64,000 nt of DNA, taken from the NCBI GenBank assembly GCA_037783415.1, contig JAZGTN010000071.1, positions 4,657,501 through 4,721,500 of the forward strand, in the 5' to 3' direction. Shown piece after piece: positions 27,001 through 39,000 of this stretch. Numbering within the stretch: position 1 is the stretch's first letter; every line of letters begins with the position of its first letter. The DNA comes from Leptasterias polaris (Eukaryota > Echinodermata > Asteroidea > Forcipulatida > Asteriidae). The translations under genes were made by a program, and so were the position numbers. The notes under the pieces are model-generated. The model saw only the letters and a program-made list of their open reading frames with translations, searched no databases and was not told where the DNA came from.

Positions 27001-30000
27001 AATGGACGAAGAAGGACTGGAGGCAAGCCGCAGCGCTGAAGGCAACTCTAGCTTAGACGGCGTGACTGGTTTGTGGACTGTATCAACACCAGTTACAGAC
27101 AACAGAGAGAAGACACCAAAACTTCTCTCTGAATATACAAAACCGTCAGTTGTCAAGGGAATCCGATTGAAGTTGGTGACAGACATTGTTGAAGGCTTGA
27201 CATTGGGACCTGTGGAAGTCAGATTTATCTTCTCTTCAAAGGGTCCCGGTGATGAAAAGTTCACTGAGGTTGCCGATCCAAAGACAAAAGAAGTGGTAAG
27301 CCCTTTTGAAATGTTTTTAAATGATTTATATGTGGTGATTTAATTAGTTTTTTTATTTGACATTTGTGTCTTTTTGATTGACTAAAAACTTAACTTTATT
27401 GCCCTCTCAAGATCAAGAAAGTGACGCTTGAGCCAGAGCTTCCAGTGATGTCCCTCCTCCCTGAAAGTGCTCCTTTGCAAGATGTGACAAGCGTTCGTGT
27501 TGAAGTTGTAGGGGTTTCCGGTGCCAATAAAACCACATTAGATGTGGACATTCTAGGCTGTTCAAAGGGTAAGACTTTTGATTTGGTGTTATTCTTTAAA
27601 CAAAAATGCAGGCTTGATTTCCTTTATTTTGGTTGGGGGTTCATCGATGGAGATATGAGAACATGTTTTTTTTTCCCCCTCTTGTACAGAAGTTTCAACA
27701 ACAACAAGCAGTCCTGTCAGGGACCAGATCAAGACAACCTTACCAAGCAAGGTCAAAGTAACTACAGTAAATGTTGTTACTTCACCTGTTGGGATAACCA
27801 CTGAGGAAACAACAACTGTTAAAACAACATCTCCACCAAAAGTCACAACAGAAGGTGAGGGTATTATGTCATTTATTTGAAATCTGTCAGTATTTTCCTT
27901 TTCCTTTTCTTCCTTTTTGTGGGGGTGGAGGAAGTTCAAAATCAAGTGTTATTGTGAGGTACTTTTGTTTCTTAATTAACTCTTGTTGGTTGTTTCCAGA
28001 AGTGAGTGGAACCACCTTGGTTTCTACTGTGACAAAGGTGACGACTGGACCCTCATTCACAACAGAAGAAGTGAAAACCACCACTATTACTACTCCTGCT
28101 GGAGAGCAGCTGACAACCACTACATCCTTGCCTCTTGTGTCAACCACACCAGGCAAGTAGCTCAGGAATTTTTCCTAGACAGTGTGAGTCAGACCCCAGT
28201 TTGCAATGGATATGTTTGACAATTTGTGTACTTCTTATCTCACAGGATACTGCCTTGAATCAATGGACGAAGAAGGACTGGAGGCAAGCCGCAGCGCTGA
28301 AGGCAACTCTAGCTTAGACGGCGTGACTGGTTTGTGGACTGTATCAACACCAGTTACAGACAACAGAGAGAAGACACCAAAACTTCTCTCTGAATATACA
28401 AAACCGTCAGTTGTCAAGGGAATCCGATTGAAGTTGGTGACAGACATTGTTGAAGGCTTGACATTGGGACCTGTGGAAGTCAGATTTATCTTCTCTTCAA
28501 AGGGTCCCGGTGATGAAAAGTTCACTGAGGTTGCCGATCCAAAGACAAAAGAAGTGGTAAGCCCTTTTGAAATGTTTTTAAATGATTTATATGTGGTGAT
28601 TTAATTAGTTTTTTTATTTGACATTTGTGTCTTTTTGATTGACTAAAAACTTAACTTTATTGCCCTCTCAAGATCAAGAAAGTGACGCTTGAGCCAGAGG
28701 TTCCAGTGATGTCCCTCCTCCCTGAAAGTGCTCCTTTGCAAGATGTGACAAGCGTTCGTGTTGAAGTTGTAGGGGTTTCCGGTGCCAATAAAACCACATT
28801 AGATGTGGACATTCTAGGCTGTTCAAAGGGTAAGACTTTTGATTTGGTGTTATTCTTTAAACAAAAATGCAGGCTTGATTTCCTTTATTTTGGTTGGGGG
28901 TTCATCGATGGAGATATGAGAACATGGTTTTTTTTCCCCCTCTTGTACAGAAGTTTCAACAACAACAAGCAGTCCTGTCAGGGACCAGATCAAGACAACC
29001 TTACCAAGCAAGGTCAAAGTAACTACAGTAAATGTTGTTACTTCACCTGTTGGGATAACCACTGAGGAAACAACAACTGTTAAAACAACATCTCCACCAA
29101 AAGTCACAACAGAAGGTGAGGGTATTATGTCATTTATTTGAAATCTGTCAGTATTTTCCTTTTTTCTTTTCTTCCTTTTTGTGGGGGTGGAGGAAGTTCA
29201 AAATCAAGTGTTATTGTGAGGTACTTTTGTTTCTTAATTAACTCTTGTTGGTTGTTTCCAGAAGTGAGTGGAGCCACCTTGGTTTCTACTGTGACAAAGG
29301 TGACGACTGGACCCTCATTCACAACAGAAGAAGTGAAAACCACCACTATTACTACTCCTGCTGGAGAGCAGCTGACAACCACTACATCCTTGCCTCTTGT
29401 GTCAACCACACCAGGCAAGTAGCTCAGGAATTTTTTCCTAGACAGTGTGAGTCAGAACCCAGTTTGCAATGGATATGTTTGACAATTTGTGTACTTCTTA
29501 TCTCACAGGATACTGCCTTGAATCAATGGACGAAGAAGGACTGGAGGCAAGCCGCAGCGCTGAAGGCAACTCTAGCTTAGACGGCGTGACTGGTTTGTGG
29601 ACTGTATCAACACCAGTTACAGACAACAGAGAGAAGACACCAAAACTTCTCTCTGATTACACAAAACCATCAGTTGTCAAAGGAATCAGATTTAAATATG
29701 TGAAGGAAGTTGTTAAAGGCTCGGCATCGGTACCTCTAGAAGCTAGTTTTATCGTGTCTTCAAAGAGCCCAGGCTATGAAGAGTTCACTGAAGTTACTGA
29801 TCCAAAGACAAAACAATCGGTAAGCATCCAGAAAAGCAGTTTTTAATCAAAATGAGATATTTGGGAAACAAGATTTGGAAAGGATCGATATTGTTTTCAA
29901 TTGAAACTACTAAAAAGCTGAAACTTTTGCACTCTCCAGATTTTGAAAGTGTCACTGAAGCCAAATGTACCAGTGACGTATGTGTTACCAGAGGTTGCTC

Positions 30001-33000
30001 CATTGCAAGATGTGACAAGCATTCAAGTTGAACTAGTTGAAATTTCCGGTTCCAATGCAACCACCTTGGATGTGGACATTCTTGGCTGTTCAAAGGGTAA
30101 GAATCATTTCTATAATAACTCTCCATGTCTCCTGTTTGTGCTTCACAATACCGCTCACTCTACTCTCTCTTTTCAAGTCTTGTTTGTTTTTTCCAAAGAT
30201 AAGGTGTGTTTTTCTAGACAATGTTTCTGTTTTTGTGTATTATCAGAAGTCTCCACAACAACAGGTTTCCCTGTCAAAGAGCAGGTAAAGACAACCATTC
30301 CAACCACTGTAAATATTGTGACTTCACCACAAGGGATAACCACCGAGGAGACAACAACCACAAAAACAACATCACCTCCCAAAGTCACTACAGAAGGTAA
30401 GATTGACAAATTTGTAAAATATGTCTTAAACACTCAAAGTGTTTATGTATAATGGTGGTTTTGATTCGTCACTATCAATGTTTTTTAGCAGAAGTGGCAA
30501 CATCACAAGGATTTCTTAAGGTGCGATCCAAAGCAATAGTTCTAACTGAAGCCATGAAGATAATTAATGGACGAAAACTGAGACAGGAACAAGTGTCAAC
30601 TTGACACCTTCACCTAACATGACAACAAACCAATAAAACTGATAAGAACATTTTAACAGATTACATGAAGTGTTAAGGTGTCACCAAACTGAGGGTTCAT
30701 GAAGCGGACACTTTTTACAATACTTGATTAATATCGTAGCATAAGCATTTTTACATCCGTTTATAATGTATATTTGCCTCAAATTTGGCAATGTCAATGA
30801 CACAATGATCTGGAGAAATTAAATTGAAATGTTGCAAGACTGAAAAGAAAAGACGACTGTTCAAGGAGCACTGACATGTTCCAGCAGGATCCATACTTTT
30901 CTATTATGTGAATGAAGTAATACTATGGATAGCTGCAAATTGTTCAATTTTAGTAAAGTTTAGTTTGTAAACAATTCTGATATATGAATTTGGCAAAGGT
31001 ACTCTTAAATAGCATGTTATTTTCCCAGATGAAAATAACACTTGTACATATATATCACAGAACTGCCTCGTCTTTGTTGGGCTCTGTGGTCTGAGTGGTC
31101 TTCTTGCACCTATACATGTGGAAATGGACAGATGCTAAGATCTCGTTTATGCCAGAATCAATTAAATCAAGGGGAATGTGAAGGAGGAGTGGAGAAAGGG
31201 AGTGAGATGAAACCATGTAACACTGACCCTTGTCCTGGTGAGTTTCTTAGTATTATAGGTGAAGCTATTCTACACTCGTGCCTATCCTTTCCGCCATTTT
31301 GGGAGTCAAAAAAAATATTAATAATTGACCAAAAAATATGAATTATTTTGCAGCTTCCTCTTTGCTTGTTTTTAGTGAATGGAAGTTCGACCTCCTGGAC
31401 ATTGTAGTTTGAGTGATTTTAGCAAAATAATATTGAATAACTGGAAGAAGTTGTTAATCAAAGTTTGTTTTTATTTTCCTTTTTTGTTCTTAGTGAATGG
31501 AAATTGGACCCCCTGGACATTGTGGTCCGAGTGTGAAAGATCATGTGGTGGAGGTACCCAGTATAGATCAAGAGGTTGTTCTAACCCACTGCCTAAGAAT
31601 GGTGGATTACCCTGTGGAGACACCAAGGAACAACTTGAAACTTTGATGTGTAACACACAACCTTGCAACGGTATGATCTTAATTCCGTCTACAAACTTCT
31701 ACTACTCCTTCTTCTTCTACTTCTTATGGTAGTCTGGTTGGCGTAGTGGTATCTTTCCTTGGCTTCCACCTCTAGGACCTCGGTTCCAATCCCGTTGGGG
31801 GGGGCACTAAGTGGAAAGGGTTTTCAGTCCATATGTGATTGTTTTGGTTTTCCCTGGAATAAATCTCTGGGGTTTTCTGAGCTCCCACTTCTTAACTTGA
31901 GACTTCCGTCATTGTCTTCTCTTCTAGTGGTTTTTGGATAGTATAGTGATTAAGTTTGCTTTTCTGAGAATCATTGGCTTTACAACCAGAATAAATAAAT
32001 AAATTATAGTATTCATGGTGATTTCCTTTGAGAACAAAATCCTTACATGATTATGGCAACGTTTTGAAACATGTATCTCTGTGGTAGTAATTTTAATCTT
32101 TTGAACAAAACCAATTATTTACTTACAATTTATGTTCTTTTCAGAACCATGTGGTGGGGGTAGCATCTTTGATGACTGCAATCTTTTAAGGAAACAGCAG
32201 TCTATGCCAAGAACCTGTCTGGAGTTAAGCAGTGAAATGTGTAATGTGAATTCAACTGAGTGAGTGGAAACATCATTTATCAAATTTATTCCACAATAAA
32301 ATTTAACAACTTAATTTAAAACATAAACTTGTTTTTTTTGTTTTTTGTAATAAGATGTTCTCCAAGTTGTCGTTGTGAAGAAGGCAGAGTGTTCAATAAT
32401 GACTTGGAATGTGTCCAGCCAAGTGAATGTTCCTGTTTTATGGACAGTCAGCTGTACCTACCTGGGGAGACTGTCATCAAGAAGGAGGAATGTCAAATCT
32501 GGTAGGTTTTGTGATAGTTGGTCAAGCTAAGGCTCACCCTATGGTTAGGAATATTGGTTTTGGTTGAAGCCGTTGTGATAAATCTCATTTTCAGTTTACT
32601 GTACATGATTTGGATAAGTTCTAGTTGTAAAGACTGGTTCATATTTCATGCAAATTGCAAAAGCAAAGTGAGTTTCCCTATGTTAGAAAACGGTGCGTAA
32701 TTTATTCTTTTCATTGCATTCGCTTTCGCTTGAAGTATGAGACGGTCTTTAGTTTGGATTTATTAAAACTACAAAGCGATAAAGTTTGCCAGCGTACATA
32801 CAGTAGGTGTCTTTAAACTCTTATCTTATAGTTTAATAGTATCTTCCTTAATGAAATTATCCACAAATATAAGCATTGTTCGTGTATAGCAAAGTTACAT
32901 TCAACTGTTTTTTATTATTTTGTGTTCTCAAGTTTGCATCCCTCTAAAAACTGAAAGGAACCCAGTGCTTTCAAAGGATGTGATATTTTTTATGAAAAAA

Positions 33001-36000
33001 ACTTGCTAGAATAAAAAGTTGCAAATCATGGTATCAAATTCTTCTGTATATATAGTGAGTGTAAATTTGGACGAATGGAATGTAAAGACACACACTGTGA
33101 TGGAGGCTGGAGTGGATGGACTGTCTGGAGTCAGTGTGACAAGACCTGTGGCTGGGGTACCAGACTACGGTTTAGATCCTGCAGTAGTCCAGCTCCACGT
33201 AATGGCGGGAAAGATTGCCCTGATGAAGGGAGAATAGAGAGTGGAATCTGCAGTGAGATGGCATGTAAAGGTGAGGTATTATAAAACATTATCTTCTGGA
33301 AGATTGAGCCCAATCTTAGAATCAATCTTTAAGCAATTTGTGATGTCACAAGTAGCGAACAAAATGGTATTAATGTGTGATCTCACCTGGGGATCAACTA
33401 CAAGACCCTGTCACAGGAGGAAATTTACAGAAAATCATTGCCAGCCAATCTCCAAGAAGAAAAGGCATCCATTGCATAATTTCTTAAAGTGTCGTTTTGC
33501 ATACAGTGTAGCTGGCTGCCTGTAAAAACACCTTATTTTATGCCTCCCTTAGAGCCCATAAAAAATAATATGACAATTAGAAAAGCATGATCTATTAAAG
33601 AAGAGATCCCATGGTTAACCTATAAGAGGTAACTTAGTGAAGTGTATCAGCCCACCCCTTACCTACATAGTCATCCTAGTCTGGTTTTAGTGTAGTTCTT
33701 ATTTGTTTGTCTTCTTTTTTATCGATTTGCTTGCACCAAAGTGTTTTTATATTAGTATGTTTTAAATTTTCTTTTGTTATGTCTTTATCTGCCTGCGCTG
33801 TTGGATGTTATGTGAAATAAAACCGAAAAAATTAAGTTATATAATCATCTCTTTTTTGAAGCCACATAAATATTAATGAACTTTAATTATTGTTATTTTT
33901 TTATGACAGTTGATGGAAAACCAGGCCTCTGGGGCCGTTGGAGTTCTTGCACTGCAACTTGTGGTACAGGAACACAGCACAGGAAGCGTGATTGTAACAA
34001 TCCCATGCCACAGAATGGTGGTGAGGATTGTGTGGGAGAACTTATGCAGGAGACAAGACCATGTGCACTGGAGAAATGTCTTGGTAAGTAGGAGTATCTT
34101 TAAGATGATGAAAACTTTGAGATTTAGTTGACTTCTTGAGAAAGTCATCAGAACGTTGCATACATGTACTCTTTTAATGAAAATGGAACAAACATCCAAG
34201 ATTCAGTTTTTAAGTTATAAGTTTACAATTGCAATCCTAGTTATTTGTATTGTTAGTGAGTATTTATTATGTTAATTGTATTAGGAAGACTCTAAATAAA
34301 ACTGGAACGTTAAGTACAAGTGGATATGATTAATTATAATAACACCAAGCTTTTCAATACGCTCTACTTTTTAAACAAAATCACAGCACGAACAATATGT
34401 GAATCAGAGAAACATCACAGAGTAATAACAAATGATTAATTAAGGAAAAGGTAGGTTTTTAGTAGTTTTTATATTGCAGAATTGAGCTAGCTGACTTAAT
34501 GTGTGAGGAGGTATTGTTCCATTCCTTAGCAGCAAAGACTGTTAATGGATTATGACTAAAAAAACAACAATTATCATAATCCATGATTTATCAACAATCC
34601 AGATGAACCTATGAAAGACCATGAATGAATGTTCTGTCTCCAGTGCTATTGTTCAGTTTCTTTTTGAATTGTTTCAAAGTTTTGATTTAGTTTGTTACTA
34701 ATCAAGTAAGTTTTTTGTTCTTATATTTAGATGGTTGTGGCCCCAGCATGGAATTGGTTCCATGTGGAAGTACATGTCAGCCTCTTCATTGCCAGCAGCT
34801 TTCGGTTCAAGCTGATTGTATCGATGAAGAATGTCATTCACTGTGTAGATGTAAAGATGGCCACTATCTACAAAATGGTGCATGTGTCAAACCACAAGAG
34901 TGTCAGTGTATGGTTGATATGGGAGGAGAGGTTTTGCAAGAGTTGATGCCAATGGAATCAGTGACAATCAATTGCAAGGACTGGTAAGATAACAGTATAT
35001 ATAATCAACAAAATTTCAGTTTAATAGATGTTGATTTTGCATCTGGGTACAGAATATTATTTGGTTTTACCAATACCTCGATGTGTGCGAATATAGGATT
35101 TGAACTACCTCTAGCTTCCAGACAATGTCGATGGTCTAGTGGTAAGACTTCTGCTCCAGAATGGCAAAGGTTGTGGGTTCGAATCCCACCCGAGTAATAT
35201 GCCTGTATTTTGTTTCACTGAACTCGGGAAAGTACTGAGTATAAAGTGCTTCACACACATCTGTGTATGTGTGAAACCAAATAGTCAAAGTTTCAGTACA
35301 AATTATGTTCACAATATTTTTCACATATTCAAGGTGTCTTGCTATTCTTTGTAGTAAGAATTGATGTCATGATTTATGTTGTGCAGAGAAATCCAGATGA
35401 ATGAGATTCAATGATGCAATGTCCTTTTTGTTTATCTTTGTCTTACAGCTTGTGCAAGAATGGTGTATTAAACTGCACTGTGAAGCAAAACTGCCCAGGT
35501 ATGTTTACTTGCCAAAAATGCAATTTGCAATTTTGTTTTCTTTTTCTAATTCATCTAAACAATCTTTAGGTTGGTTTTTTAAGTTTCTAAAATTTGATGT
35601 TCAAGTCCAAATTCTGTCTTCTCTTCAACAGTGGATGGTAACTTCAGTGAATGGTCACCATGGGAACCTTGTGATCACACCTGCGGGATTGGATTTCATA
35701 CAAGGCGTCGTTCATGCTCAAATCCCCCACCTAGAAATGGAGGGAAACGTTGTGTTGGAGCCGATAAGCAAAGATTGCCTTGTTCTGATCTAAAACCCTG
35801 TCCAGGTATTTGTTTATTTAATTTCAAAAGATGAAAGTTTACTAGTCAATATTTCTGAAATAGTTTGTTTGAAATAATTCTTGGATTGAGTTGCTCATGC
35901 AAATTTACAAGCAAGACTTTTAGTGTCACTGCTTGTCTCCAAATGGACTTTCTTGCCCCACAATCCATATTTAATCCATGATTTACAATGTAACCTGTGT

Positions 36001-39000
36001 ATCATATGTATACAAAAGAGCCACAGTGCCTGGACTTCTTGCAGGCATGATTTGTTCACAGCCCAATGGAAGATATCATGAGTTGGTATATCATGAGTTG
36101 GTATTGAGTTGGTGTGAGTTGGTTTATATTTGAAGACTGAATTTCCAATTGGAATAAAACTTTAGACCAACTCAGTCCAGTTGGAAAGCCAATTGGACTC
36201 AGTTTTTGATTGGATTTGATTGAATTTGAATTAGTTGGAATTTGTTTCTACCAATTAGAAATTTCACCTCCTAATATATTTCCAATTGGAAGAGTTATAT
36301 CCCAAAAGGGTCTAGTTGGAAAAAAATTCAAACTGAATCAAACTGAGTCCAGTTGGGTCCAATTGGTTTTGTGCCAAAACACAACAATGGAAAAATTCCA
36401 ATTGGTTCTCATATGAAAATTAAACTGGAAATTTTGGTAAGGGTTTCTCTGTCGGATTTTTATCAACTTTTTATATAAAAAAGGGGGCACATCTCAAAAC
36501 TTGTTTATCTTGGTTTTTTTTTTATGACACTTCAATTTATGTGGAAAATATTACTCAAATTGTAAAATTTCCCATGCAGCCAGTGCAGTATCTCACCTGC
36601 CAGAAGGGCTTTGGAATGTACGAGGTACTTCTTTTTTGTTTACAAAGGTTACATGGTCTATATCATCATGCCAAGTATTTTTGTTTTTGACAGGATCTCC
36701 ATCAGTAGCATCCATTTCATCAATGGCGCCCTCGTGTGTTGCTTTTGGCAATTGTAGCAAAGATTGCACATGGAACCTATGGAGTGATTGGTCATCATGT
36801 ACACGTACCTGTGGGATGGGTCTGGAACGACGGATACGGTCATACAACCCAGCAGAGCATGGTGGCAAAGACTGTCATAATAAGAATGATACAAGAGAGA
36901 CTAGACCATGTAGTACACAAGCTTGTCCGGGTGAGATTCCTCTCATTGTCAAGAATTAGAATTAAGAAAAAGGAAAGAAAATATTATTATGAAGAGTTCT
37001 TAGGTCAAAGGTTTAAGTCCCGCTATTGTCATTTTTTACAGGGAGACCGACAACATAGGGCTAGGTAGCTCTTTTGTTAGGGCACCGGCATGTTAATCCG
37101 GAGGTCGCAGGTTCAGGCCCTGCTCAAATCAATTTTTATTTGTCAAAATTATTGTTATAAATAAAGAAATATAATTACATTCTTGAAAATAATTCCTAAT
37201 TCTTGAAAAAAAAAATTTCTTCAATTTGCTGTCATAATAACTCAAGGTGATTTCACCATTAGGAGTCAACTCTTATAGTTTGATGTAATGATAACGAACT
37301 TTAAACTTACTCAAGTGAATAACAGTGTTGGGGGACTCTGAAAACCCATTTATTTTGATTTCTGTTATTTTGCTTCCAGTGCTTTGAATCCTTTGGCAAA
37401 GGCCCTTTATGAATTCCTGTTTTTATTAATATTTCTGCTTTTAGTAAATGGAGGTTTTTCAGTTTGGAGTCCTTGGACAACATGCAGTAGATCATGTGAC
37501 GGTGGACAGACTGTGCGAACAAGGAAATGTAACACACCAACCCCAAAGAATAGTGGTGCAATGTGCAGAGGCTCATCAAAAGAAACAAAGACTTGTAATA
37601 CTCAACCATGCGGTATGTTGAAATGGAAAGTTTAAAAGAAGGAGGCTTGCTTTGTAGAAAGAAAAAAAACAATCATTTCAAAAGTCTATTACAAAATAAC
37701 CAAAGCTTTTAGGTATTGGGACAGCTTTATTTGGACAGGAAGATCCTTTTCTTGGAGAAAAAATCTTGTTTCACTATTTTCAGGTTCAGTAAAGACAGAA
37801 TTAATCAGCAAGATTCATACTTGGCCAAATCCAAAAGTGGAACTCAAACCACCAGTTATGAGTGTGGAAATTGTAGTTGCAAAAAACCCCAAGACTTCTG
37901 TGAATAGAGGGTATCAAAGTAATGGCCTCTGGATGTCTTTCTTTCAAGACATTTTTAAAAGGGCTTCTTCAATTTGAAGGGGTGTAGTGGCTGAGGGGTC
38001 TAGGACGATGGACTAAAGTTCTGTAATTTACAGGACGTGGGTTCGAATCCTGACCTGGTCAGTCGTCACACTTGCGTCCTTGTGCAAGGCACTTTATCAT
38101 AATTTCTTTTCTCCACCCAGGAGTACAAATGGGTACTGGCGAGAGCTGGAGAGTTACCTGCGATGGACTGGCATCCTGTTCAGTTGATGCCAATGAAACC
38201 GGACATACGTACCGGACTAATGAGCCATATTGGCTCATGACAGACTTTGCTTTCCTTTTTTGCAGATTTGTGTATTCCAATCTGATTGAAAATATTTTAC
38301 ATTTTTCAGGATCAACATGTCCAACTGGAAAAATCTATGATATAATAAACGGTAATCCCTGCCCATCACAGTGTTCTCAACTTCAACGTGGAACAGTCTG
38401 CAGTGATGTGGAGCAACGTCAACCAGGATGTAGATGTCGAAATGGTCATCTTGAAGATGAAGATGGCAAATGTATACCAAGACAAAGATGTGAATGTGTG
38501 GATGCAGATGGCAAAATATGGCCTGCAAACTCACAATACGATATCAAGTGTAATACCTGGTGAGTCAACTTAAGACAAGACTTGGCTTGAATCGTGAATC
38601 AATTACAAATATTTTTGCATTTATGCCATAAGTCATTTTAGTTGGTAAGTAGTTTGCAACATCTAATTAAATTTTTTCATTTAAGTCAAATTAATATACA
38701 AATGGTATCAAGAATAAAAGCAAAACAAAATTATGCCTAACAGAATAACGTTACCAGCCAAAATGCATTTGACATGTACTGGTATCCTTATTTTCGCTAA
38801 GCAGAAAATTGTTAAGCAATATTTTCATAGAGCTTCTTACGAGCAGAAAAGAATGCTTAAAAAATTTGCTCAAAGGCAAAAATGATCGGGTATATCATTC
38901 ACAAAACAGCTCTATGAAATTGGGCCCTTGTATGCTGTTAGGTTTAAGATGTTACACACCTAGGCCCATATTTTACATATTGATAGAGACGGTTTGAATG

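Larger units (their letters stand above)
1..29655 (+). repeat. Tandem array of ~1.26 kb coding units, 24 copies
   Basis: Units recur every 1261-1268 bp in direct orientation. Each holds exons A, B, C and D with their introns, and introns match between copies almost as closely as exons. Coding content per unit is 153+311+157+165 = 786 bases. Copies differ by scattered single substitutions and small indels in polypyrimidine tracts. The array runs off the left edge, so 24 is a minimum. The right edge is in exon B of the last unit near 29655, where near-identity stops and diverged sequence begins. A long near-identical array is prone to assembly collapse or expansion, so copy number is provisional. 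Confidence 0.95.

Noticed and set aside
1..29655. CRISPR-like or satellite array
   Set aside because: The period is 1.26 kb, the units contain splice sites and an open spliced frame, and there is no repeat/spacer structure.
29943..30452. 169-residue frame spanning exons C and D of unit 24 as one exon
   Set aside because: The intron between them happens to stay open, but GT/AG sites, phases and comparison with 23 other units show two exons.
35127..35200. tRNA gene
   Set aside because: The T-arm and boxes are good, but the acceptor stem does not pair and a SINE body follows. The heads at 31735, 37060, 37980 and 62668 fail in the same way.
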